Below are positions 1-7,800 of a stretch of 8,341 nt of DNA, piece after piece; positions within the stretch are counted from its first letter, which is position 1; each line of letters begins with the position of its first letter. Position numbers and translations under genes: made by a program. The stretch spans positions 1 to 8,341 of the forward strand of contig DATEJK010000023.1 of assembly GCA_035278025.1 (NCBI GenBank), given 5' to 3'. Source of the DNA: JAICWP01 sp035278025 (GTDB lineage: Bacteria > Acidobacteriota > Terriglobia > Terriglobales > Acidobacteriaceae). Below the pieces are notes generated by a model. That model saw nothing but the letters and a program-made list of their open reading frames with translations. It was not told where the DNA came from and ran no database searches.

Positions 1-26
1 GCCATTAAAGTTACGCCCGCCTGTAA

Positions 27-59
27 TGCTGGCCAGCGGAGTGGGGTCTCTGGCCGGCG
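27..59. other. Weak stem-loop upstream of the cytochrome gene
   Basis: Bases 31-36 (GGCCAG) and 50-55 (CTGGCC) are exact inverted repeats. The stem extends outward to 27-36 against 50-59 if two G-T pairs are allowed, with a 13-base loop. No T-tract follows, so it is not a clear intrinsic terminator. It could be the end of an upstream transcript, part of the leader of the next gene, or chance in GC-rich DNA. I found no convincing -35/-10 promoter pair in bases 1-134, and no short gene there that I can support. Confidence 0.2.
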
Positions 60-134
60 CAACTTCTGATTCTTATCAACTTGGCGCTTGAAGGGCCGCG
101 CGCCTTAGCACGAGGACAAACCGCAGAGCGAGTG

Positions 135-2996
135 ATGCCGCAATCGGACCATCCGTTTAGCCACAAGCTGCTGTTCGGACTACTGCTTCTCCTGGTGGGT
201 TCCGCCGCGTACCTATATCCCTTTCCCCAGCCCAACGTGCTTTATGCCGGGGTAGTGCTGCTGCACACCCTGGCGGGGGTAGTGCTTGCGGTTCTTTTGG
301 TGCCGTTTTTGTGGCGGCGACTGCGGGCGCAAACCTTGACCGGAAGAGCGGGATGGCTGCTGCTGGCCGGAGGCGCTGCCATCGGGCTGGTGCTTATCTA
401 TACCGGCACGCCGCGCGAGGATTGGAACTGGCTTTACCTGCACATTGTGCTGGTGCTGGCGGCGGTGGCCTTGCTGTTCGCTGATTGGGCGGGAAGGCGG
501 GGCTGGCTTCAGTCGCTGCCGGGCGCGGTCATGGTGCGACCGGTGCTGGCGCTGGCGGTGCTGGCCGGGCTAAGCGCGGGCGCCTGGTATCAGCGCAATG
601 TGAACTGGCGAAGCAGCTTGCGCATCCAGAACCCGCCGAACGCGCCGGCCACCATGAACGGCGAGGGCGACGGTCCCACAGGGCCATTTTTTCCTAGTTC
701 GGCGCAGGTTTATGGCGGGCAGAAGATTCCCAGCAAGTTCTTCATGGAGTCTGATTCCTGCAAGCGCTGCCATGAGGATATTTACCGCGAGTGGTACAGC
801 TCGGCGCACCACTTCTCGTCGTTTAACAACCAGTGGTATCGCAAAAGCATTGAGTACATGCAGGACGTGGTAGGCACGCGGCCTTCAAAGTGGTGCGGGG
901 GCTGTCACGACCCAGCCGTGCTCTACAGCGGCATGATGGACACGCCTATCCGCAAGATCATTCACACCCCGGAAGCCCAGGCGGGGCTGGGCTGCATGAT
1001 GTGCCACTCCATCGCGCGCGTGAAGAGCACGATGGGGAACGGCGACTTCTACCTGGAATATCCCAGGCTGCACGCGCTGGCCGCCAGCAAAAACCCAGTG
1101 ATTCGCACGCTGCACGATTTCCTGGTGAACCTGAATCCGGAGCCGCACCGGCGGGTGTTCCTGAAGCCGTTCATGCGCAGCCAGACGGCGCAGTTCTGCT
1201 CCAGTTGCCACAAAGTGCACCTGGACGTTCCGGTGAACCACTATCGCTGGGAGCGCGGCTTCAACGAGTACGACAACTGGCAGGCGAGCGGCATCTCCGG
1301 GCAGGGGGCGCGCTCTTTTTATTATCCGTCGAAGCCGGCGGAATGCCAGGACTGTCACATGCCCCTTACCCGTTCCAAGGATGCGGGCAACATTGACGGC
1401 TTTATCCATTCCCACCGCTTCCCGGCGGCCAATACGGCGCTGCCTACGGCGAATGAAGATGCCAAGCAGTTACAGGTGGAAGAGGATTTCCTGAAAAACG
1501 GCATCGTGAACGTGGATATTTTCGCGCTGTCCCCGGACGAAGCGGGCGCCGCGGGGAAGAACGTCGCCGTGGCCCTGCCGGGCACGCCGCAGCTGGCGAC
1601 CACGTTTGCGGTGGGGGAGGAATCCGCGTCCAATCTGCCGCGGGGCGAAGTGGGCGAGGTGCGGCCGATTACGGCGCCTCTGAACCGGGTGCTGCCGGTC
1701 CTGCGCCGCGGCGATACCGACCGCGTGGATGTGGTGGTGCGCACCAAAAAGGTGGGCCACTTCTTTCCCGGCGGGACCGTGGACGCCTTCGATACCTGGC
1801 TGGAACTGAAAGCCACCGACGACCGTGGCCAGATCCTGTTCTGGAGCGGCATGGTGGAGGACAATGGCAAAGGGCCGGTTGACCCGGGAGCGCACTTCTA
1901 CCGCTCGCTGCAGGTGGATGAGCACGGCAACCCCATCAATAAGCGCAACGCCTGGGCCACGCGCTCAGTGGTCTACGTCCACCTGATTCCGCCGGGCGCG
2001 GCCGACACGGTGCATTACCGGCTACACATCCCGGAGAACGCGGGCAACAAGATCACGCTGCAGGCTCGCTTGTGCTACCGCAAGTTCTCCTGGTGGTTTA
2101 CGCAGTTCGCATTTACCGGCGTGCCCGACCCCAGGCAAGCCCCTGACCACACGCCCGACTACGATGACACGCACTACCTGCTGGATGGCCCGGCGCATGA
2201 TGTCTCAGCTAAGGAACAAATGATCCCCAACCTGCCCGTCGTGGCCCTGGCCGAGGATGAGGTAACGCTGCCGGTGGTCTCGCACAGCGCGCCCAAAGCC
2301 GAGCCCAAAGTGGCGCTCGAGGGAGCTGACTGGCAGCGCTGGAACGACTACGGAATCGGCCTTCTGCTGCAGGGGGACTTGAAGGGAGCGGCGGCGGCTT
2401 TCCAGCAGATCACCGAGATTGACCCCAGGAATCCGGACGGCTGGGTGAACATTGGGCGGGCAGCGCTGCAGGAGGGCGACTTGAGCCGGGCCCGCACGGT
2501 GCTGAAGAAAGCGCTGAGCCTTGCTCCACGGCTGGCGCGGGCGCATTATTTTTATGCCGAAACGCTGCGCGACGAAGGCCATTACGACCAGGCGGAACAA
2601 CATCTGCGGGCGGTGCTGGTACAGTATCCGCGGGACCGCGTGGTTCTCAACGACCTGGGGCGCATCCTGTTTTTGCAGCGGCGCTATCCGGACGCGGTGA
2701 AGGTGCTGAACTCAGTGCTGGCGATTGACCCCGAAGATCTCATGGCGCATTACAACCTCATGCTTTGCTATACGGGCCTGGGCGATACCAAGGACGCGCA
2801 CATTCACCAGGTGCGCTATTTGCGGTTCAAAGCGAACGAGGCGGAACAGACGATTACCGGCCCCTACCGGCAGCTGCATCCTGACGACAACAACGAGCGG
2901 CAGGCGATTCACGAGCACGTGTCGGTGCCGCTGGCGCTGCTGAAGCAGGCCTCGCATGACACCTATGAGGGTTCCGCGGCGGGAGCCGGCCGGTGA
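135..2996 (+). CDS. Membrane-anchored pentahaem c-type cytochrome with C-terminal TPR domain
   Basis: Predicted inner-membrane electron-transfer protein of 953 residues with its haem domain in the periplasm. Five hydrophobic helices lie at about residues 12-30, 35-60, 73-90, 98-117 and 134-152. The arginine-rich loops fall on the cytoplasmic side, so the N terminus is inside and the remainder is periplasmic, as covalent haem attachment requires. Five CXXCH motifs start at residues 209, 254, 287, 355 and 404 (CKRCH, CGGCH, CMMCH, CSSCH, CQDCH). The context around the first (W..S.H) fits the cytochrome c554-like multihaem family. A beta-rich part follows, with GHFFPGG near 541-547, then five TPRs at about 732-903 and a tail motif HPDDNNER near 914-921. 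No CXXCK motif is present, which argues against NrfA-type nitrite reductase. ATG 135 was preferred to the in-frame TTG 81 because the 18 extra residues are polar and 81 has no ribosome site; GTG 132 is also possible. The site before 135 is weak (AGAG, 125-128). The physiological donor and acceptor are unknown. Confidence 0.92.
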   Translation: MPQSDHPFSHKLLFGLLLLLVGSAAYLYPFPQPNVLYAGVVLLHTLAGVVLAVLLVPFLWRRLRAQTLTGRAGWLLLAGGAAIGLVLIYTGTPREDWNWLYLHIVLVLAAVALLFADWAGRRGWLQSLPGAVMVRPVLALAVLAGLSAGAWYQRNVNWRSSLRIQNPPNAPATMNGEGDGPTGPFFPSSAQVYGGQKIPSKFFMESDSCKRCHEDIYREWYSSAHHFSSFNNQWYRKSIEYMQDVVGTRPSKWCGGCHDPAVLYSGMMDTPIRKIIHTPEAQAGLGCMMCHSIARVKSTMGNGDFYLEYPRLHALAASKNPVIRTLHDFLVNLNPEPHRRVFLKPFMRSQTAQFCSSCHKVHLDVPVNHYRWERGFNEYDNWQASGISGQGARSFYYPSKPAECQDCHMPLTRSKDAGNIDGFIHSHRFPAANTALPTANEDAKQLQVEEDFLKNGIVNVDIFALSPDEAGAAGKNVAVALPGTPQLATTFAVGEESASNLPRGEVGEVRPITAPLNRVLPVLRRGDTDRVDVVVRTKKVGHFFPGGTVDAFDTWLELKATDDRGQILFWSGMVEDNGKGPVDPGAHFYRSLQVDEHGNPINKRNAWATRSVVYVHLIPPGAADTVHYRLHIPENAGNKITLQARLCYRKFSWWFTQFAFTGVPDPRQAPDHTPDYDDTHYLLDGPAHDVSAKEQMIPNLPVVALAEDEVTLPVVSHSAPKAEPKVALEGADWQRWNDYGIGLLLQGDLKGAAAAFQQITEIDPRNPDGWVNIGRAALQEGDLSRARTVLKKALSLAPRLARAHYFYAETLRDEGHYDQAEQHLRAVLVQYPRDRVVLNDLGRILFLQRRYPDAVKVLNSVLAIDPEDLMAHYNLMLCYTGLGDTKDAHIHQVRYLRFKANEAEQTITGPYRQLHPDDNNERQAIHEHVSVPLALLKQASHDTYEGSAAGAGR
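2981..2985 (+). promoter_or_regulatory. Possible ribosome binding site for a coupled GTG start
   Basis: GGGAG lies seven bases before GTG 2993, inside the last codons of the cytochrome gene. The GTG overlaps the TGA stop at 2994-2996, a GTGA arrangement typical of translational coupling. This is the best support for starting the second gene at 2993. The rival ATG at 3093 has GAGAG at 3078-3082, ten bases upstream, so the site does not settle the start on its own. Confidence 0.4.
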
Positions 2997-4846
2997 GGAG
3001 AGCCGCAGGGGCTAAAGCCCAAACAATTTTTTATGGGCTGTTCGCACGGCTGAAGCCGTGCGCTTTCACGGTGATCCGAGAGCTGATTTCGAATGATGGC
3101 GACCAGGGGGCTGAGCGAGGCGCAGCAAAAGAGGCGCCCAGCCGGGGGCGGCTGGGCCCACGTATTCTTGGGGGGCTCACGCTGACGTTGCTGATGGCCG
3201 GCTTGGCCGCGGCGCAGAGCAAATCGCACATTCACTTCACCGACATAACGGCAAGGGCGGGCATCCGTTTCATCCACAACAACGGCGCCTTCGGCAAGAA
3301 GTGGCTGCCGGAAACCCTGGGTTCGGGCTGCGCCTTCCTTGACTACGATAACGACGGCTGGCCCGACGTCCTGCTGATCAATTCCGAAGATTTTCCCGGA
3401 CACAAGATCGGCCCCGGTGTTCCCACGCTGAAGCTCTACCATAACAACCACAATGGCACCTTCACCGATGTGACCCGGCGTGTTGGGCTGGCCGTGCCCA
3501 TGTACGGCATGGGAGTGGCGGTGGGCGACTACGACAACGACGGCTACGACGATATTTTTGTTACCGCGCTCGGCCAGAGCCACCTCTTCCACAACAATGG
3601 CAACGGCACGTTTAGCGACGTGACCAAGGCGGCGGGACTGTGGGGGCCAGAAGAATTTTCCACGGGTGCGGCCTGGGTGGATTACGACCACGACGGACTG
3701 CTCGATTTGGTGGTAGCCAATTATGTGCAGTGGTCGGAGAAGGGCGACCTCTACTGCACGCTCGACGGCAGCCACAAATCCTATTGCACACCGGAGTCGT
3801 ATAAGGGGGCTTCCCTGCGGCTGTGGCACAACCTGGGCCACGGCAAGTTTGAAGATGTTACGCGCAAAACCGGGCTGTTCGATCCGACTTCCAAGAGCCT
3901 GGGCATAGCGCTTCTGGATTACAACGGGGACGGCTGGCCCGACATCCTGGTCTCCAACGATACTGAACCCAACAAGCTCTACGTGAACATGCGCAACGGC
4001 ACGTTTCAGGAGCGGGGCATGCCGGCGGGCATCGCTTACAGTGAGAATGGAGTGGCCCGCGCGGGCATGGGCGTGGACGCCGCCGATTACGACCACTCCG
4101 GACACCCCAGCGTGCTGATCTCCAATTTTTCCAATCAGATGCTCTCGCTGTACCACAACGAAGGCAACGGCCTGTTCATAGATGAGGCGCCGCAGTCCAC
4201 GATTGGGCGAGATAGCCTGCTGACTCTGGGATTCGGCTGTTTCTTTTTCGATTACAACCTGGATGGCTGGCCCGACATTTTTGTGGCCGACGGGCATATC
4301 GAGAGCCAGATCGAGAAGGTGCAGAAGCGGGTGAAGTTCGAAGAGCCGCCGCATCTGTTCCGCAACCTGGGGGGAAGGAACTTCCAGGAAGTTACGCAGC
4401 AGATGGGGGCGGCGTTCGCCCGCCCGAAAGTGGCGCGGGGCGCGGCTTATGCCGACATTGATAACGATGGCGACCTGGACATTCTGGTAACCACCAATGC
4501 CGGTCCCGCCTACCTGTTCCGCAATGACGGCGCTACCAACAACAGCCTGCGCCTCAAGCTGGTGGGCACCAAGTCCAATCGGGACGGCATTGGAGCGGTG
4601 GCACACGTAACCGTAGCCGGCATAAAGCAGGACCAGATGCTGCGCAGCGGCTCCAGCTACCTGTCGCAGAGCGAACTGGTGCTGACCTTCGGCCTCGGCC
4701 AGCACGCCAAGGCGGATTCGGTGGAGATCAACTGGCCCAGCGGGCAGGTGGACAAGCTCAGCAACGTGGCGGCCGGGCAGACGGTGACGGTGAAAGAAGG
4801 GAGCGGCATCGTCTCCACCCGGAAATTCGCCAAGCGCTCGGAATAG
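2993..4846 (+). CDS. Exported CRTAC1-like FG-GAP/VCBS beta-propeller protein with ASPIC/UnbV domain
   Basis: Predicted secreted or surface protein of 617 residues if started at GTG 2993. A hydrophobic signal segment lies at about residues 58-75 and ends in LAAAQS. Seven calcium-binding-type loops follow, starting at residues 117, 179, 230, 309, 365, 420 and 488 (for example DYDNDGWPD and DIDNDGDLD). They are usually followed by an N.G.GTF.DVT strand, the pattern of FG-GAP/VCBS propeller blades. The fifth loop (DYDHSGHPS) is degenerate. Cys255 and Cys265 bracket a short loop and could form a disulfide. An ASPIC/UnbV domain occupies about 515-603, with GSSYLSQSE and the WPSG motif. The family is known for exported, calcium-binding proteins, mostly of undefined function. 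The start is doubtful: it would give a signal peptide with an n-region of about 57 residues translated from palindromic DNA. ATG 3093 or 3096 in another frame, GTG 3071, or a start lost to repeat insertion are alternatives. The domains from residue 75 onward are not in doubt. Confidence 0.9.
   Translation: MRRAAGAKAQTIFYGLFARLKPCAFTVIRELISNDGDQGAERGAAKEAPSRGRLGPRILGGLTLTLLMAGLAAAQSKSHIHFTDITARAGIRFIHNNGAFGKKWLPETLGSGCAFLDYDNDGWPDVLLINSEDFPGHKIGPGVPTLKLYHNNHNGTFTDVTRRVGLAVPMYGMGVAVGDYDNDGYDDIFVTALGQSHLFHNNGNGTFSDVTKAAGLWGPEEFSTGAAWVDYDHDGLLDLVVANYVQWSEKGDLYCTLDGSHKSYCTPESYKGASLRLWHNLGHGKFEDVTRKTGLFDPTSKSLGIALLDYNGDGWPDILVSNDTEPNKLYVNMRNGTFQERGMPAGIAYSENGVARAGMGVDAADYDHSGHPSVLISNFSNQMLSLYHNEGNGLFIDEAPQSTIGRDSLLTLGFGCFFFDYNLDGWPDIFVADGHIESQIEKVQKRVKFEEPPHLFRNLGGRNFQEVTQQMGAAFARPKVARGAAYADIDNDGDLDILVTTNAGPAYLFRNDGATNNSLRLKLVGTKSNRDGIGAVAHVTVAGIKQDQMLRSGSSYLSQSELVLTFGLGQHAKADSVEINWPSGQVDKLSNVAAGQTVTVKEGSGIVSTRKFAKRSE
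3001..3076. repeat. REP-like palindromic element with two tetraloop hairpins
   Basis: Two close hairpins share a TNAA loop. GGGC-TAAA-GCCC is at 3009-3020, and CGCACGGC-TGAA-GCCGTGCG is at 3043-3062, an exact eight-base-pair stem. A further pairing, GCCCA (3017-3021) with TGGGC (3034-3038), would compete with the first hairpin and encloses an A/T-rich loop. The layout resembles short interspersed palindromic elements that I recall from between genes in Acidobacteriota genomes; only one copy is in this window, so repetitiveness is inferred. It lies just after the cytochrome stop codon and could stabilise or attenuate the transcript between genes. The outer limits are approximate. Confidence 0.55.
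3136..3157. repeat. GC-rich hairpin just before the signal-peptide coding segment
   Basis: GCCCAGCC (3136-3143) and GGCTGGGC (3150-3157) are perfect inverted repeats around the six-base loop GGGGGC. The hairpin sits between the REP-like element and the hydrophobic signal segment of the second gene, in a stretch that is not obviously protein-like in any frame. It may be a third part of a composite repeat insertion, or an RNA structure that affects translation of the second gene. There is no T-tract, so it is not a standard terminator. Confidence 0.4.
3170..3175 (+). other. Six-G tract at a reading-frame junction
   Basis: Six consecutive G residues lie immediately before the codons for the hydrophobic signal segment. 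ATG 3093 opens a frame (MMATRGLSEAQQ...) that passes through this tract and stops at a TGA soon after. One extra G would join that frame directly to the signal-peptide and propeller frame and give a protein with a conventional ATG start. This makes the tract a candidate for a sequencing or assembly error, or for natural slippage. As given, the propeller frame is open only from the GTG starts upstream. Confidence 0.4.
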
Positions 4847-4866
4847 AATTAAACTTCCTGCACCAC

Positions 4867-7800
4867 ATGAGCGCGTCATCTTTTTCTCGAAATGCGGTTC
4901 TTTTTGTGCTGGTTGGTCTCGGCTTGATCGCCGCGCGAGGCCTACCCTCAACTCCTCCGAGCAGCGCAACCACTCAGGCGAACCGGCTGAATAACCTGGG
5001 CGTTGGCTACATGAACCAGCAGGGCTTCAAGAAAGCGCTGCAATATTTTCAGCAGGCGCGTGCAGCCGACCCAGGGCTGGAAGCGGCGAAGGTCAACGAG
5101 GCGATCGCCCTTCTCAACCTGCAGCAGATCGAGCCGGCGCGGCAAATCCTGCTGGAAGTGGTGAAGGCCGAGCCGCGCGACGCGCGCGCCTGGTACAACC
5201 TGGGCCTGCTGTACCGCGGCGATAACCAGCCCAAGGCTGCGCTGGACGCCTTTCAGCATGCCGCCGAGCTTGAACCCAAGGACGCCGACAGCCACTACTT
5301 CCTGGGCACCTTGTACATGCAGCTGAAGGAATTCCTCCAGGCCATCGCCGAGTTTCAGAAAACGCTGCATCTGGACGCCTACCATGCCTCCGCCGAGTTC
5401 GGACTGGCCCGGGCCTACCAGCAATCCGGGAACATGGCGGAAGCGCGAGTGCGGCTGGCCAAGTTCCAGCAGATCACCAAATCCAAGCTGGGCGCGGCCA
5501 TGAGCGTGGCTTACGGAGACCAGGGGCCGCTTTCGCTGGCGGAGAGTTCGTCGGCCGCCGTGGAAGCCGTGCCGGCACAGATTCCTGTGCGCTTTGTTGA
5601 TGAAACCAGGCAGTCAGGATTGGCGGTTGCCGGCCGTCCTGGCGCCGCACCGAAAACCTTTGCCGAGTTGACCGGCCCGGGCGCCTGCCTGCTGGACTAC
5701 GACAATGACGGCAAAATTGACATCTTTGTAGCCAGTGGCGGCAAAGAGGGCGGCATGGCCCTCTACCACAACTTAGGAGAAGGGAAATTCGCCGATATCA
5801 CCGAGGCCACGGGCCTCGATCCGAAAGCCGGGGCGAACAGCTGTGCGGCGGGCGATTACGACAACGACGGCTACACTGACCTGGCGGTCGGTTTCAATGG
5901 CCACGTCGCCCTGTATCACAACGAAAAAGGCGCTAAGTTCACCGACGTCACAAAAGCAGCTGGCATTCAGACCGGCGGGCTGCCCATGGGCATGACATTT
6001 ATTGATTACGACCATGATGGCGATCTCGATCTGTACATTACGCGTACGCCGGAACATCCCAGGATGCCCGCCAGCGCCACGGTGCCAACCACCAATGTAT
6101 TGTGGCGGAATAACGGCAACGGCACCTTCAGCGAAGCAACCGACGCGACCGGCCTAAGCGGCAGCGGTTCGGGCACGGCTGCCGTAGGCACGGATTTCAA
6201 CAATGACCGCGCCATCGATCTGGTGTTGACGGGCTCACGTACGACGATCTATGCCAATCCGCGCGAAGGCAAGTTCCTTGCTCTTCGGCCTTTTCTGGAA
6301 ACCATGCCCGACCCAGCCACGGGCGTCGCGGTGTTCGATTTCGACAAAGACGGCTGGATGGATCTGGCATTCACACACCTGGTGGCACCGGGGCTGACGC
6401 TGTGGCGAAACTTGCAGGGTGAAAAGTTGGAGCAGGTCAAATTGCCCCAGGTTGGCTGGCTTCAGGCGCGCGGCGTGGCCGCGCTGGATTATGACAACGA
6501 TGGCTGGATTGACCTGGCTGCCGTGGGCGAAACCAAAGATGGGCGCGGCGAGGTGCGCCTGTTCCGCAATGAGGGGCCAAAGGGATTCCGAGATGTGAGC
6601 TCCGAAGTGGGCCTAGATAAAATTCAGCTGAAGAACCCGCAGGCGCTGGTCACTGGGGATTTCTGGGGCGACGGCTCCGCCGACCTGTTGATTACCCAAA
6701 ATCATGGCCCGCTGGTGCTGCTGCGCAACCAGGGCGGCAATCACAACCACTGGCTGCGCATCGCGCTCAAAGGTCTAAACGACAACAAGAGTGCTATTGG
6801 CACCAAAGTGGAGGTCTTCGCCGGAGCCCTGCATCAGAAATTTGAAGTGCAGGGCGGCTCCGGCTACCTGGGGCAGAACGCGCCGGAAATCATCGCCGGC
6901 CTGGGCTTGGAAACCAGCGCCGACGTGGTGCGCATGACCTGGCCCACAGGCGTGGTGCAGGACGAGGTGGAGATCGCCGCCAACGCGCAGAAGAACATCC
7001 TGGAAATTGACCGCCGTGGAAGTTCCTGTCCGGCGTTGTTCGCCTGGGATGGATCACATTACGAATTTGTCGCCGACATGATCGGCGCGGGCGTGGTGGG
7101 GCATTGGGTAGGCCCGGGCGAGCGCAACATTCCGCGGCCGACGGAGTACGTAAAGCTCGATGGCGACCGCGTGCGCTCCCGCAATGGCAAGCTCAGCTTC
7201 CGTTTCATGGAGCCGATGGAGGAGGTGGTTTACTTCGACCAGGCCAAGCTGCTGGCCGTTGACCATCCCGCGGGCGTGCAGGTTTATCCCAATGAACGCT
7301 TTCTGAGCAATCCGCCGTATCCGGCGTTTAGGGTAGTTGCCAGCCACAATGCGCAGCCGCCGGCCGGCGCCTGGGATGGGCACGAGCGCAACGTGCTGCC
7401 GAAATTGCTGGCGCAGGATCACCGCTACGTTACCGGCTTCAAGCTGCTTCCGTTCATGGGCTTTGCCGAACCGCACACGCTGGAACTGGACCTGGGCAAA
7501 CCCTTTGGCGGGGGACCGCTGCGCCTGCTGGCCACCGGCTACATTGACTACTTCAGCGCCAACGGAATGTACGCCGCCTACCAGTCGGGAATCCGGCCGG
7601 TGGCGCCCTACGTGGAGGCGCAGACGGCTAACGGCAAATGGGTGCGGGTGCTGGATGACATGGGTTTTCCGGCGGGTCTGCCGCGCACCATGGTGGCTGA
7701 CCTGAGCGGGCGCTTGCCAGCGGGCACGCGCCGCATCCGCATCAATACCAACCTGCAGATTTACTGGGACCAGATGCTGTTCGACCGCACTGACGACCGC

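Noticed and set aside
88..116. TTGAAG at 88-93 as a -35 promoter box
   Set aside because: No acceptable -10 hexamer occurs 16-18 bases downstream.
81..134. TTG 81 as the start of the cytochrome
   Set aside because: No ribosome site precedes it, and the extra residues are polar and arginine-rich with no family-like content. ATG 135 sits just before the first membrane helix.
890..1396. A 168-codon + strand open frame inside the cytochrome gene
   Set aside because: It is out of frame with the CXXCH-bearing protein and covers three of its haem motifs (CMMCH, CSSCH, CQDCH) and part of a fourth (CGGCH), all of which are meaningful only in the main frame.
135..2996. Assignment of the cytochrome as NrfA nitrite reductase or hydroxylamine oxidoreductase
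   Set aside because: All five motifs are CXXCH with no CXXCK catalytic haem, and only five haem sites are present rather than eight. The membrane anchor and TPR tail also differ from those enzymes.
2963..4969. A 668-codon open frame on the minus strand opposite the propeller gene
   Set aside because: It is the reverse of a repeat-rich, GC-rich coding sequence. The translation is rich in His, Val, Gly and Arg with no recognisable domain, while the + strand shows clear FG-GAP and ASPIC motifs.
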